Shown one piece after another: positions 17,407-25,303 of a DNA stretch of 25,320 bases. Source of the stretch: Deltaproteobacteria bacterium (lineage in GTDB: Bacteria; Desulfobacterota; Syntrophia; Syntrophales; Smithellaceae); contig DSAV01000103.1 of assembly GCA_011046295.1 (NCBI GenBank), forward strand, positions 1-25,320, read 5' to 3'. A program made the translations under genes and the position numbers. Position 1 is the first letter of the stretch. Every line of letters starts with the position of its first letter. The notes under the pieces were generated by a model, which saw only the letters and a program-made list of their open reading frames with translations, was not told where the DNA came from and did not search any database.

Positions 17407-17994
17407 ATGAGGAAAAATATCGCGGTATTTCTGGACAGAGACGGAACAATCAACGAAGAGGTCGGGTACCTTGACGATTTAGATAAATTGAAAATCATTC
17501 CTGCTTCTTTTGAAGCAATACGCTTGATTAATGACGCCGGCATAAAAACCGTGGTGATCACTAATCAGGCCGGTGTTGCCAGAGGATTATTTTCAGAGGA
17601 ATTTGTTAATGAAGTCAATAAAAACATGCGCATTGCCCTCCTGAGGAAGGGCGCTGTTATTGACGGTTTTTACTATTGCCCTCATCACCCGACGGAAGGG
17701 AAAGAACCATACCGTCAGAACTGCGACTGCCGGAAACCGGCGGCCGGCATGTTGCTGCGTGCCGCAGATGATTTGAATATTGATTTGGCGAGATCTTATA
17801 TAATTGGAGACAGGTACAATGATATGGAAGCCGGCAGGAGTGTTGGCGCGAAATGTATTCTGGTAAAAACCGGTTTCGGTCAAAGCCTCTTGCAAGATGA
17901 TGGTCCGGACAGGCCGGCTCCTAACAATCAACCGGATTTTATTGCCGCCGACATACTGGAAGCTGTAAAGTGGATACTAAAGGGGCAGAGGTGA
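17407..17994 (+). CDS. gmhB: D-glycero-D-manno-heptose-1,7-bisphosphate 7-phosphatase
   Basis: GmhB removes the 7-phosphate in the ADP-heptose pathway that feeds the two heptosyltransferases beside it. The 195-residue HAD protein has the DXD active site FLDRDGTINEEVGYL (Asp10, Asp12), the second motif ITNQAGVARG, and IIGDRYNDMEAG near the C-terminus. A zinc site is formed by Cys91, His93, Cys106 and Cys108 (CPHHP … CDCRKP), which distinguishes GmhB from histidinol-phosphate phosphatases and other relatives. It lies between waaF and waaC; its stop overlaps the waaC GTG by four bases (GTGA). Other heptose genes (gmhA, hldE, hldD) are not in the window. Confidence 0.94.
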   Translation: MRKNIAVFLDRDGTINEEVGYLDDLDKLKIIPASFEAIRLINDAGIKTVVITNQAGVARGLFSEEFVNEVNKNMRIALLRKGAVIDGFYYCPHHPTEGKEPYRQNCDCRKPAAGMLLRAADDLNIDLARSYIIGDRYNDMEAGRSVGAKCILVKTGFGQSLLQDDGPDRPAPNNQPDFIAADILEAVKWILKGQR

Positions 17995-19016
17995 ATATAT
18001 TAATCGTCAAATTAAGCGCCATCGGTGACGTTATTCACACGCTGCCTTCGCTGTCTGCTCTGCGGAAGCTTTATCCCGCCGCGCACATAACGTGGGTGGT
18101 GGAAGAAGCCGCCGCCGGGCTGGTGTTGAACCATCCTTTGCTTGACGAAGTATTGATTTCCCGGCGCAAAACGTGGTTAAAAAAAATCAAAGCGGGTAAA
18201 TTTCAATCAGCCTGGGATGATATTTATTTATTTTTCAAAGCTTTGCGCCGCCGCCCCTACGATTTGGTCATTGATTTTCACGGCTTGTTTAAAAGTTCTG
18301 TTATTGTTTTTTTGAGCGGCGGCAAAAGAAAACTCGGTTATGATTCTATGCAGGAACTCAGCGGTTTATTTCTCACGGAGAAAATTCCGGAAGACATGAA
18401 TAAGCATGCCGTGGAGCGTTATCTTGATTTTCCCCGCCATCTTGGAGCGCAAATCGAAAAAACGGAATTTGTTTTGCCTTCGGACGCTGATGCAGATAAA
18501 CAAATTGATTTGTTTATGGAAAAGCATTTGTTGGAAGAAGGCAAGTTTATCGCCATCAATCCTATTGCCTACTGGAAAACGAAATTATGGAAAGAAGAAA
18601 AATTTGCCGTCCTTGCTGATTTAATTTCTGAGAAATTAAAGATGAAAGTGGTTTTTACCGGAAGCAAAAAAGCGCCTCTGGATAAGATAATTTCAAAAAT
18701 GTCCAAATCGGCTGTTAATCTGGGCGGTCAAACATCATTGCCTCAGTTGGCCGCTTTTTTAAAAAAGGCAAAAATGCTGGTAACCACAGATTCCGGCCCC
18801 ATGCACCTGGCCGCTGCCGTGGGAACACCGGTGATCGCTCTTTTCGGGCCGACCGACCCGGCGAGAACCGGTCCTTACGGTGAAGGGCACACAATAATAA
18901 AAAGCGCTTTAACATGCAGCCCGTGTTTTTTGAAAAAATGTTCGACCGGGCAATGCATGAATGATATCACCACAGAACATGTATTTGCCGTGTTGGAAAA
19001 AAGAATAAAAAGTTGA
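17991..19016 (+). CDS. waaC: ADP-heptose:LPS heptosyltransferase I
   Basis: WaaC transfers the first heptose onto Kdo of the LPS inner core. It is a GT9 protein with the N-terminal ILIVKLSAIGDVIHTLPSL, the donor-site motif VTTDSGPMHLAAAVGTPVIALFGPTDP, and the same cysteine-rich tail as WaaF (CSPCFLKKCSTGQCM). The GTG at 17991 (GTGA overlap with gmhB, AAGGGG about 6 nt upstream) gives 341 residues; an ATG at 17970 would add seven. The KLSAIGDVIHTLP motif favours WaaC over WaaF, but a heptosyltransferase III or another GT9 is possible. It ends the long operon: its TGA ends at 19016 and the convergent aminotransferase stop begins at 19017. Confidence 0.87.
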   Translation: MNILIVKLSAIGDVIHTLPSLSALRKLYPAAHITWVVEEAAAGLVLNHPLLDEVLISRRKTWLKKIKAGKFQSAWDDIYLFFKALRRRPYDLVIDFHGLFKSSVIVFLSGGKRKLGYDSMQELSGLFLTEKIPEDMNKHAVERYLDFPRHLGAQIEKTEFVLPSDADADKQIDLFMEKHLLEEGKFIAINPIAYWKTKLWKEEKFAVLADLISEKLKMKVVFTGSKKAPLDKIISKMSKSAVNLGGQTSLPQLAAFLKKAKMLVTTDSGPMHLAAAVGTPVIALFGPTDPARTGPYGEGHTIIKSALTCSPCFLKKCSTGQCMNDITTEHVFAVLEKRIKS

Positions 19017-20231
19017 TTATGGTTTGCCGGCGGCAGACATGACTTTTTTGACGGCTTCTGCCGCATCGTGCATGTCACTGTCGGAAAGAGTCGGATGAAC
19101 AAGGAACATCATACTGGTTTCACCCAATTGTTTGGCTATCGGCAAATTCAATGCGGGCCGAAGCTTTTCCTCCCCGAAAGCTTTTTCCAGATATATTTCA
19201 CTGCAACTGCCGGAATAACACGGAATACCCTCCGCGTTTATCGCCATGATAACTTTATTTTGGTTCCAGCCGGGTTTGAGCATTTCCGGTTTCAAAAAAA
19301 CGTAATATTTATAATAAGCATGTTCCACATTACGAGGGGGTGCAGTTACACGAAGAGAAGGAATTTTTAAAAATTCCTTTGTTAATATGGCGGCATTATT
19401 TCTGCGTTTGTTGAGCCAAGCGTCGAGTTTCCTCAACTGTTTCCTGCCGATGGTCGCCTGTATTTCCGTCATCCGCCAATTTGTTCCGAAGGAATCGTGA
19501 AGCCACTTGAATTCCGGACCAGGATGATTATTATCGATGATTTTTTCATAATTTTTTCCGTGATCTTTATATGACCAAATTTTTGACCAAAAATTATAGT
19601 TATTTGTTGTTACCATGCCGCCTTCGCCGCCGGTGGTTATAATTTTATCCTGACAGAAAGAAAAAGTGGCGATATCGCCAAAAGAACCTACCTGTTTTCC
19701 TTTATACGATGCTCCGAGCGCCTGCGCGCAATCTTCAATTACGTACAGGTTATGTTTTATGGCTAATGCCAAAATAGGATCCATCTCGCACGGCCAGCCG
19801 GCGAGATGCACGGCAATAATTGCCCGCGAACGCGGCGTAATTGCTTTTTCGATTGTTGCGGAGGTGATGTTTTGGCTGTCCGGATCAACATCGGCAAAAA
19901 CCGGTTTGGCATTGCGCATAACGGCGCAGCTTGCCGAGGCAATGTAGCTGCGAGGGGTGACAATAACTTCATCACCGTTTCCTATACCAAGGGCAATCAA
20001 AGCCGCTTCCAGTGCGACTGATCCGTTCATCACGGTGACGGCATGGCTTGCGTTTATATAATCGGAAAATTCTTTTTCGAAGAGGCGCCCTTCTTTTCCC
20101 GTCCAGTAATTAACTTTTCCGGACTGAAGAACTTTAACAGCTGATTTGATTTCGTCTGCGTCATAAAATGGCCACGGGGGGTATATATCCGTGCGTACAG
20201 GCTTTCCCCCGTCAATTGCTAATACTGTCAC
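19017..20231 (-). CDS. DegT/DnrJ/EryC1/StrS family aminotransferase
   Basis: A 404-residue PLP-dependent sugar aminotransferase whose substrate is not identifiable. The N-terminal IDGGKPVRTDIYPPWPFY and SGKVNYWTGKEGRLFEKEF resemble the AHBA-synthase/StsC-type branch more than the gnnB-like gene. The nucleotide and cofactor segments (VIEDCAQALGASYKG) are intact, and the Schiff-base Lys196 sits in SFCQDKIITTGGEGGM. The start is a GTG at 20231 with AGGGAGG 7 nt upstream. It is leftward, convergent with waaC, and separated from it by no bases at all. It may make an amino sugar for the LPS or another surface glycan, but no dehydratase or epimerase partner is beside it, so the role is open. Confidence 0.9.
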   Translation of the reverse strand: MTVLAIDGGKPVRTDIYPPWPFYDADEIKSAVKVLQSGKVNYWTGKEGRLFEKEFSDYINASHAVTVMNGSVALEAALIALGIGNGDEVIVTPRSYIASASCAVMRNAKPVFADVDPDSQNITSATIEKAITPRSRAIIAVHLAGWPCEMDPILALAIKHNLYVIEDCAQALGASYKGKQVGSFGDIATFSFCQDKIITTGGEGGMVTTNNYNFWSKIWSYKDHGKNYEKIIDNNHPGPEFKWLHDSFGTNWRMTEIQATIGRKQLRKLDAWLNKRRNNAAILTKEFLKIPSLRVTAPPRNVEHAYYKYYVFLKPEMLKPGWNQNKVIMAINAEGIPCYSGSCSEIYLEKAFGEEKLRPALNLPIAKQLGETSMMFLVHPTLSDSDMHDAAEAVKKVMSAAGKP

Positions 20232-20491
20232 GCAAATAGCCTCCCTAATTTAGGAGCAGCCTATATGTTTTCCCCCGATTTGTAAATACATGAGAAAAAA
20301 TAATTTCATGATGTGAATTCCAGTTCAAAGTGCACCACGTTTAGCTAGCTAGATACCAGAAAATCCCGTCATGTTCTCTATTTATCTGCCTGGTGCACTT
20401 GCAAGTAGAATGCACCTGATCATTAAAATAATTAATGCCGCAAAATATCAAGGGTCAGTCATCACAGCGTGTCAGTGCTCTTGTTTTTTAC
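20232..20491. other. Gene-free stretch upstream of the leftward aminotransferase
   Basis: No coding signal is seen. It carries a 10-bp inverted repeat, AAGTGCACCA (20328-20337) and TGGTGCACTT (20391-20400), spaced by 53 nt, with a third partial copy TGCACCT at 20411-20417. A leftward promoter for the aminotransferase should lie near 20260-20330, but only a weak TTGAAC-like -35 (minus strand, about 20322-20327) with a poor -10 was found. Confidence 0.4.
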
Positions 20492-20520
20492 TTGTCAGTC
20501 TTAATTTTTTAACCTATACT
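20492..20520 (+). promoter_or_regulatory. Sigma70-type promoter for the small gene and folD
   Basis: TTGTCA (20492-20497) and TATACT (20515-20520) are separated by exactly 17 nt, one mismatch from consensus in each hexamer. Transcription would start near 20527, giving a leader of about 145 nt to the small gene at 20673. This is the best promoter match in the window by eye. A second, weaker TTGACT lies at 20521-20526. Confidence 0.55.
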
Positions 20521-20549
20521 TTGACTTAAAATAATTATTTTGTTTTTAT

Positions 20550-20574
20550 GCCGGATTGCCAGCCCGGCCTTTTT
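20550..20574 (+). terminator. Short GC hairpin with T-tract in the leader
   Basis: GCCGG (20550-20554) pairs with CCGGC (20564-20568) around a 9-nt loop, followed by CTTTTT (20569-20574). It falls about 25 nt after the predicted transcription start. A 5-bp stem is weak for termination, but its place in the leader raises the possibility of attenuation. Confidence 0.3.
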
Positions 20575-20672
20575 GGGAAATCGGCGAATGGGAGAAAGAG
20601 CGCCATTTTTTTTCTTCCAGATGTTTGTGAGAACTTTATCGCCTTGATGCGTAGAAATTATGGGGAGCGGGT

Positions 20673-20843
20673 ATGTCCATATTTTTTATGTCGAGCCCGG
20701 CAAATAAATGGGACAAGCAATTATTTTTGGATATTGTTGTTCTGGCGAAAGACGTAACATTCCGTTGTCCAGAAAGCGCAAAGCTTCTTTTAGGAGAAGG
20801 GGAAAAAGTAATTGACGTTATAAGGGAATACCGGTTTCAATAA
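20673..20843 (+). CDS. Small protein, 56 residues, function unknown
   Basis: An intact 56-codon frame with start ATG at 20673 and a GGGGAGCGG ribosome site just upstream (about 20662-20670). The in-frame stop at 20652 and the lack of other start codons fix this start, though an in-frame ATG at 20688 is possible. The protein is mixed charged/hydrophobic, with LFLDIVVLAKDVTFRCPESA in its middle, one Cys (32) and a C-terminal LLLGEGEKVIDVIREYRFQ. It has no signal peptide or membrane segment and looks like a compact, soluble alpha/beta protein. It lies between a good promoter and folD, 66 nt upstream of the latter. I do not recognise the family. Confidence 0.6.
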   Translation: MSIFFMSSPANKWDKQLFLDIVVLAKDVTFRCPESAKLLLGEGEKVIDVIREYRFQ

Positions 20844-20909
20844 TGAACCGATTTCCTTTCAGTTGAAAGACGGACTAACTAATTAAGCTAATGTTGATGC
20901 GAGGGATTT

Positions 20910-21764
20910 ATGGCAGTGATTCTTGACGGGATAAAGATTGCTCAGGAAGTCAGGGTCTCTGTTCGTTCTGAGGCCGCGGCGCTTAAAGAAGAAACAGGGA
21001 TTGTTCCGGGACTGGCAGTAGTGTTGGTTGGCAGTGATCAAGCATCGAAGATTTACGTGGAAAAAAAGGCCAAGGCCTGCGCCGAAGCCGGTTTTTTTTC
21101 TCGCGAATATAAACTGCCTGAGGATACGGGTGAAGGAAAGCTTCTTGATCTGATCAGAGACTTGAATATGGATAAATTCATTCATGGTATTCTTGTCCAG
21201 CTTCCGTTGCCCCGCCATATTGCGACGGATAAAGTCATTGCCGCCATTGACCCTCTGAAGGATGTGGATGGTTTTCACCCTTACAACGCCGGCGCGCTGT
21301 TGACCGGCGCGCCCCTTTTTGTTCCCTGCACGCCCCGCGGTATTATGGAACTGATTTCCCGCACCGGCATTGATATTGCCGGAAAGGAAGCGGTTATTGT
21401 GGGACGCAGTAATATTGTCGGAAAGCCCGCGGCAATACTGCTTCTCGCGCAGCACGCCACCGTCACGATTTGTCATTCCCGAACCAAAAACCTCCCTTCG
21501 GTTACTTCCCGCGCCGACATTTTGATTGCGGCGGTGGGCAAACCGCACATGATTACGGCAAATATGGTTAAAGAAGGAGCGGTAGTTATAGATGTCGGTG
21601 TGAATCGTTTAGAAGATGGAAAATTAGCGGGCGATGTGGTTTTTGACGAAGTTGCCCCGAAGGCTTCCTACATTACTCCTGTCCCCGGCGGTGTGGGACC
21701 GATGACGATAGCCATGCTGATGAGAAATACTCTTGAAGCGGCTGGTGCCGCCGCAAAAAAGTGA
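20910..21764 (+). CDS. folD: Bifunctional methylene-THF dehydrogenase/cyclohydrolase
   Basis: FolD interconverts 5,10-methylene-THF, methenyl-THF and 10-formyl-THF, supplying one-carbon units in the cytoplasm. The 284 residues contain the active-site YXXXK (Tyr49-Lys53, in KIYVEKKAKACAEAG), the QLPLPRHI and DVDGFHPYNAG folate-site stretches, the nucleotide-binding GRSNIVGKPAAILLL and the C-terminal PGGVGPMTIAMLM. Length matches E. coli FolD (288). GAGGGA precedes the ATG. It probably shares the promoter at 20492 with the small gene. The sulfotransferase gene follows 51 nt later with no terminator visible, so they may be co-transcribed although functionally unrelated. Confidence 0.97.
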   Translation: MAVILDGIKIAQEVRVSVRSEAAALKEETGIVPGLAVVLVGSDQASKIYVEKKAKACAEAGFFSREYKLPEDTGEGKLLDLIRDLNMDKFIHGILVQLPLPRHIATDKVIAAIDPLKDVDGFHPYNAGALLTGAPLFVPCTPRGIMELISRTGIDIAGKEAVIVGRSNIVGKPAAILLLAQHATVTICHSRTKNLPSVTSRADILIAAVGKPHMITANMVKEGAVVIDVGVNRLEDGKLAGDVVFDEVAPKASYITPVPGGVGPMTIAMLMRNTLEAAGAAAKK

Positions 21765-21815
21765 GACGGTAGTGTCGATTATGAGAGAACTGCTTTTACA
21801 GAGGAGATTTAATAA

Positions 21816-22460
21816 GTGATGATTGATTTGGGGAAATCCTTTAAAAGAATCTTCAGCGAGAGAAGGATTATTCAATTTAGTCCTCCGAGAACCGGTAGCA
21901 CCCTTGTGTTCAATGTTTTAAGAGAAGTTTTCCCGCAAAGGAGAATAGATAAGTCGCACAACTATGATCCGAAATATTTGAAATATCCCGTTATTGTCAC
22001 CTATCGCCATCCATTGGACGCTATGGCCTCCAGTATTCAGCGCTATGACCGTATTCCCTCCGATGAAGAGGTGGAAAATCAAATAAAAGAATTTGCGGAC
22101 AACGGAATTTGGGATATTTTGAAGATCCGCGGCCAAGAGAATGTTTTAATGCTGAGGTATGAACTTTTTTATAATAATTATGACCATATATTCGCTCATC
22201 TGGAAGGGTTTTTTTCTATTGCGATACCGGCTGAAAAGCGCCGGTATATTGCGGCGCAATATAATATCGAGGCCGTTGATAAAATTGTCCGGAACTATGA
22301 CGCCTTTCACGATTATGATTCGGTAACTCAACTGCATGGAAAACACATATCGGCGTACAAGGGAAATATTAATTACTATCGGGAATTTTTCAGCCCAAAA
22401 CAGATAGACTATTTAAGAAAAGTATATCATAAATTTCTTGTTGAATTTGGCTATGAGTGA
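21816..22460 (+). CDS. PAPS-dependent sulfotransferase family protein
   Basis: The 214-residue protein carries the two nucleotide motifs of sulfotransferases: an N-terminal P-loop-like PPRTGSTLV (23-31; 5'-phosphosulfate site) and YRHPLDAMASS (63-73; 3'-phosphate site). It would transfer sulfate from PAPS to a hydroxyl or amine, most likely on a carbohydrate or lipid. No signal peptide or membrane helix is seen, so it should act in the cytoplasm. GAGGAG (21801-21806) lies 9 nt before GTG 21816 and 12 nt before ATG 21819; either could be the start. Its neighbours on the far side are an O-acyltransferase pair, suggesting work on a surface glycan or glycolipid. PAPS-synthesis genes are not present. 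The acceptor is unknown. Confidence 0.8.
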   Translation: MMIDLGKSFKRIFSERRIIQFSPPRTGSTLVFNVLREVFPQRRIDKSHNYDPKYLKYPVIVTYRHPLDAMASSIQRYDRIPSDEEVENQIKEFADNGIWDILKIRGQENVLMLRYELFYNNYDHIFAHLEGFFSIAIPAEKRRYIAAQYNIEAVDKIVRNYDAFHDYDSVTQLHGKHISAYKGNINYYREFFSPKQIDYLRKVYHKFLVEFGYE

Positions 22461-22465
22461 AGACA

Positions 22466-22478
22466 GCCGTTTTACGGC
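22466..22478. terminator. Small hairpin between convergent genes
   Basis: GCCGT-TTT-ACGGC is a perfect 5-bp stem with a 3-nt loop, lying between the stops of the sulfotransferase (22460) and the leftward SGNH gene (22487). A T-run (22483-22487) follows five bases later on the plus strand. It may weakly terminate either transcript; with so short a stem this is uncertain. Confidence 0.3.
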
Positions 22479-22486
22479 ACAGGTTT

Positions 22487-23581
22487 TTATTGTTGCAGAT
22501 TGTGTGTTTGCAGATACTGCGCAAGCTCGAGTTTTTGCTTTTCCAGGTGACCTCCGACATTATAACGTGTCACCAGCGCACCGAAATCATCAGGTAGGTC
22601 TTTTGTGCCTGCGCCAAATAACCTTTTAATTATCATATCGCCGACGCGATAGCGAAAATGAACTTCCTCATAATAATTTAGTGCATCGGTCGTTACAGTA
22701 TTGAATCCGCTGAAATCATAGAAATCCGTCAGCTGAGCCAGCCTTTCCTTTACTTTAAATAACGGTTCGGCGTTTTTTAAATAAAGCTGATAATAAATAG
22801 GGGAAATATAAAAGACAAGAGAAAAATTGTGTTTTGCCGACAGGGCAATTAGTTCCTCGATCGCCGTAAAGCTTTCCTCTGTGGCCCTGCGGTTATAAGT
22901 TAGAGGCTCATATTTTTGAAGCTGATAGTCAAAAATCGGTTTTCCGATTGATTCGATAATTTTGTCCGCGGTTTTCCATCTCAGCACGAGGCCGTGACTG
23001 TCCATTGAGAATCTGCGTTCGGGTCTGATATTTCTAAGCCTTTCCAGCCACCCCTTAAGTTCAACCAAGTCCGGCTTGCGGAAAAAATAAATACCGAAAA
23101 GCTTGAGACGATTCGGGCCGCCGATATCCGGATGCATGATGCGCATAAGCTGTGTTTCGTGGTCGGAGGCGAGTTTGTTGAAGCAGAAACCGTCCAATCC
23201 AATGACTATCGATTTGATTTCAATGTCTTTTTCCAAAAAGGCCTTGACGATGGCCAGATGCTCAACAGGCAATCCTTCGCTATAGGACATGTTAAAAAAA
23301 CTGCCTGTATCTATTTGCGCGGCATCAATTACCCAGACGCGGGAAGTTCCGAAGATAAAAGAGTCAAACTTGCCGGGATTGCGGAATACAAACTCCGGCT
23401 TGAACATGTGCTCGTTAATGCCATCAGGATATTTTGCCGGATAGAGTGTCTTATATGGGCTGAACAGGGTTAAGCGTACGGCGTAATGGTCAATATGAAA
23501 ATTTATTCCCACGGCGACAAGAGAAAGCAATATAATCAGGGACCAGGTATTGATTAGCCATTTACGGTAATTCATAAACAT
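22487..23581 (-). CDS. SGNH/DltD-like O-acyltransferase partner protein
   Basis: A 364-residue protein with one N-terminal membrane anchor (about 10-28) and a long extracytoplasmic part. SFIFGTSRVWVID carries the nucleophile position Ser80 of an SGNH-type fold, and YYEEVHFRYRVGDMII (His308) resembles the catalytic His block found in AlgJ/AlgX- and DltD-like partners of MBOAT proteins. It lies just downstream of the MBOAT gene, 8 nt away, in the same orientation. The pair probably O-acetylates an exported polysaccharide: the MBOAT moves the acyl group across the membrane and this protein transfers it. I infer the role from pairing and motifs. The acceptor glycan is unknown. Confidence 0.7.
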   Translation of the reverse strand: MFMNYRKWLINTWSLIILLSLVAVGINFHIDHYAVRLTLFSPYKTLYPAKYPDGINEHMFKPEFVFRNPGKFDSFIFGTSRVWVIDAAQIDTGSFFNMSYSEGLPVEHLAIVKAFLEKDIEIKSIVIGLDGFCFNKLASDHETQLMRIMHPDIGGPNRLKLFGIYFFRKPDLVELKGWLERLRNIRPERRFSMDSHGLVLRWKTADKIIESIGKPIFDYQLQKYEPLTYNRRATEESFTAIEELIALSAKHNFSLVFYISPIYYQLYLKNAEPLFKVKERLAQLTDFYDFSGFNTVTTDALNYYEEVHFRYRVGDMIIKRLFGAGTKDLPDDFGALVTRYNVGGHLEKQKLELAQYLQTHNLQQ

Positions 23582-23589
23582 TCACCACT

Positions 23590-25065
23590 TTAAAAATTAA
23601 AGTATAAAAAAGTACTGGCCTGATTCAGCAGAAGAAGTCCCAAAACCATCATCACGCCGACAGCCAGGGCGTTTTTCCGATTCGGCGAAAAATCACGCAG
23701 CAACTCATTGGAGTTTTTCGTGAATAAAACAACAAATATTAGGGCGATGCAGAGAAAATAATTGTGTAAATCAACCTGTGGAAGATTTTCCCGCCATCCG
23801 CCGAACTGGATGCCGAAGGAGGTCATTTTTTGCCAGAAGGGACTATCGGCCAGTTTTTCCGATATCAGGATGCCGTTCAGCCCGAACATGCCTTTGAGCA
23901 CCTTCATTGCGTCATGCCATGTATTTGCCCGGAAAAAAATTGCTGATGTGTTGAAAAAATTGAAGAAAAGAAACCAGGCCAGCGCCTTGTGCATGCGAAT
24001 TCCCAAAAGTCTCCAGTAGCGATAAAATATGGAAACAGCTCCATGAATGAAGCCCCAGAACAAGAAAAGCCACGACGCTCCGTGCCAAAATCCGACCACG
24101 AGAAAAGTAACCATGATGTTGAGGTTTGTCCTGATTCCACCCTTTCTGCTTCCTCCCAACGGGATATACAAATAGTCACGCAAAAACCTGGTCAGGGTAA
24201 GATGCCAGCGGCGCCAAAAGTCGACAATGTTGAGAGCTTTAAAAGGGGAATTGAAATTAATAGGGAGGTGGATGTTGAAAATAAGAGCAACGCCTATTGC
24301 CATATCGGTATAGCCGCTGAAATCGAAATAAATCTGCATGCTGAAGGAAAGTGATGTCAGCCATGCTTCTATAAAAGTCAGCGTTGCCGCTGTATCGTAA
24401 CCGCCATTGGCAATGATTGCCAGAGTATCAGCGATAACTGTTTTCTTGAATAACCCTATGGAAAAGATAAACATACCACGGCAAAGATTGGCTAAATTAA
24501 AACGGCCTGCCTGTTCCGATTGTATCTGTGGTATTATCTCTGTATGATAGGGGATTGGTCCGGATACGACATACGGGAAGAAAGTAACGTAAAGACAGTA
24601 ATGAAAAAAATCATAACGGTATCCGCCGTGGCGGTAAATATCTGTCAGCCATGCGATTTGCATGAAGGTGTAAAAGCTGATGCCGAGAGGAAGCAAAATC
24701 TGCAGCGCGCCGATGTTGGTAGAGAAGGCAGCATTAATATTTTCCACAAAAAAATTGTAATATTTAAAAAAACCTAAAAAAAGAATATTAGCGGTAATCG
24801 CCGCAGCAAGGATTATTTTTTTTCGCGTTTCGCTTTTGTCTTTTTTGGCGAACGTGGATAGCGTAATTCCAAAGGCGTAGTTAAACAAAACGGAACATAT
24901 CAGAACCAGGGCAAAATAAATATTCCAGTAAGACATGAAGGCCAGGGACGCCACGAGAAGAAATAAGCGCGCCCATCTGGCGTTCAAATATGTGTGAAGC
25001 AGGAAGTATACAGCTGCGACCAGCGGCAAAAATATCAGAATAAAAGCGTAGGAATTAAAAAGCAT
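23590..25065 (-). CDS. MBOAT-family O-acyltransferase (AlgI-like)
   Basis: A polytopic 491-residue membrane protein, as usual for AlgI/DltB-type acyltransferases. It has the two conserved histidine motifs: FWRRWHLTLTRFLRDYLYIP (His288) and GFWHGASWLFLFWG (His328, the expected catalytic His). FPYVVSGPIPYHTE and QIYFDFSGYTDMAIG are also characteristic. The start ATG at 25065 follows a GGATAA sequence on the minus strand. It pairs with the SGNH-like gene downstream, implying O-acylation, probably acetylation, of an exported glycan. No biosynthetic polymer genes are beside it, so alginate is not indicated. Confidence 0.88.
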   Translation of the reverse strand: MLFNSYAFILIFLPLVAAVYFLLHTYLNARWARLFLLVASLAFMSYWNIYFALVLICSVLFNYAFGITLSTFAKKDKSETRKKIILAAAITANILFLGFFKYYNFFVENINAAFSTNIGALQILLPLGISFYTFMQIAWLTDIYRHGGYRYDFFHYCLYVTFFPYVVSGPIPYHTEIIPQIQSEQAGRFNLANLCRGMFIFSIGLFKKTVIADTLAIIANGGYDTAATLTFIEAWLTSLSFSMQIYFDFSGYTDMAIGVALIFNIHLPINFNSPFKALNIVDFWRRWHLTLTRFLRDYLYIPLGGSRKGGIRTNLNIMVTFLVVGFWHGASWLFLFWGFIHGAVSIFYRYWRLLGIRMHKALAWFLFFNFFNTSAIFFRANTWHDAMKVLKGMFGLNGILISEKLADSPFWQKMTSFGIQFGGWRENLPQVDLHNYFLCIALIFVVLFTKNSNELLRDFSPNRKNALAVGVMMVLGLLLLNQASTFLYFNF

Positions 25066-25156
25066 TTATTATCCTATACGGAAGCTACTGTCACCGGGCC
25101 TTTGATTTCTGGAAGTAGTTGCAATTATCGGTAATTTCCAGATTTTGCCGAAAAGC

Positions 25157-25185
25157 CTTATATACTCATTTGTGCCGGTTTGCAA
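25157..25185 (-). promoter_or_regulatory. Candidate promoter for the MBOAT-SGNH pair
   Basis: On the minus strand TTGCAA (25180-25185) and TATAAG (25157-25162) are separated by 17 nt, with the -10 one mismatch from consensus. The leader would be about 85 nt and contains a 7-bp inverted repeat (TCTGGAA 25108-25114 / TTCCAGA 25136-25142). The spacing is good; the -35 is only four of six. Confidence 0.4.
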
Positions 25186-25204
25186 GTGTAACCGTTTATT
25201 CGAA

Positions 25205-25279
25205 TTGCCTCAAATAAAATGTTACCGAAGGGGTTGATAAAAGAGGTTCGTTGCCTCAAAAACCGATGTTACCGAGAAG
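25205..25279. repeat. Paired direct repeats, possible insertion-sequence end
   Basis: TTGCCTCAAA occurs at 25205-25214 and 25251-25260, each followed after 6 to 7 bases by GTTACCGA (25221-25228 and 25268-25275). The unit is about 46 nt long. Such spaced sub-terminal repeats upstream of a transposase start are typical of IS elements with multiple transposase-binding sites. Confidence 0.45.
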
Positions 25280-25303
25280 AGAATCGGAAACGGAGGTTTT
25301 TAT

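Noticed and set aside
19030..19064. 8-bp stem (GCGGCAGA/TCTGCCGC) as a shared terminator for waaC and the aminotransferase
   Set aside because: It lies in coding sequence (AAEAVKKVMSAAGK), has a 19-nt loop and no T-tract on either side; kept only as a note under the junction finding.
20548..20757. 69-codon frame starting at ATG 20548
   Set aside because: It has no ribosome site, starts at the edge of a hairpin, has unremarkable composition, and overlaps the better-supported small gene at 20673.
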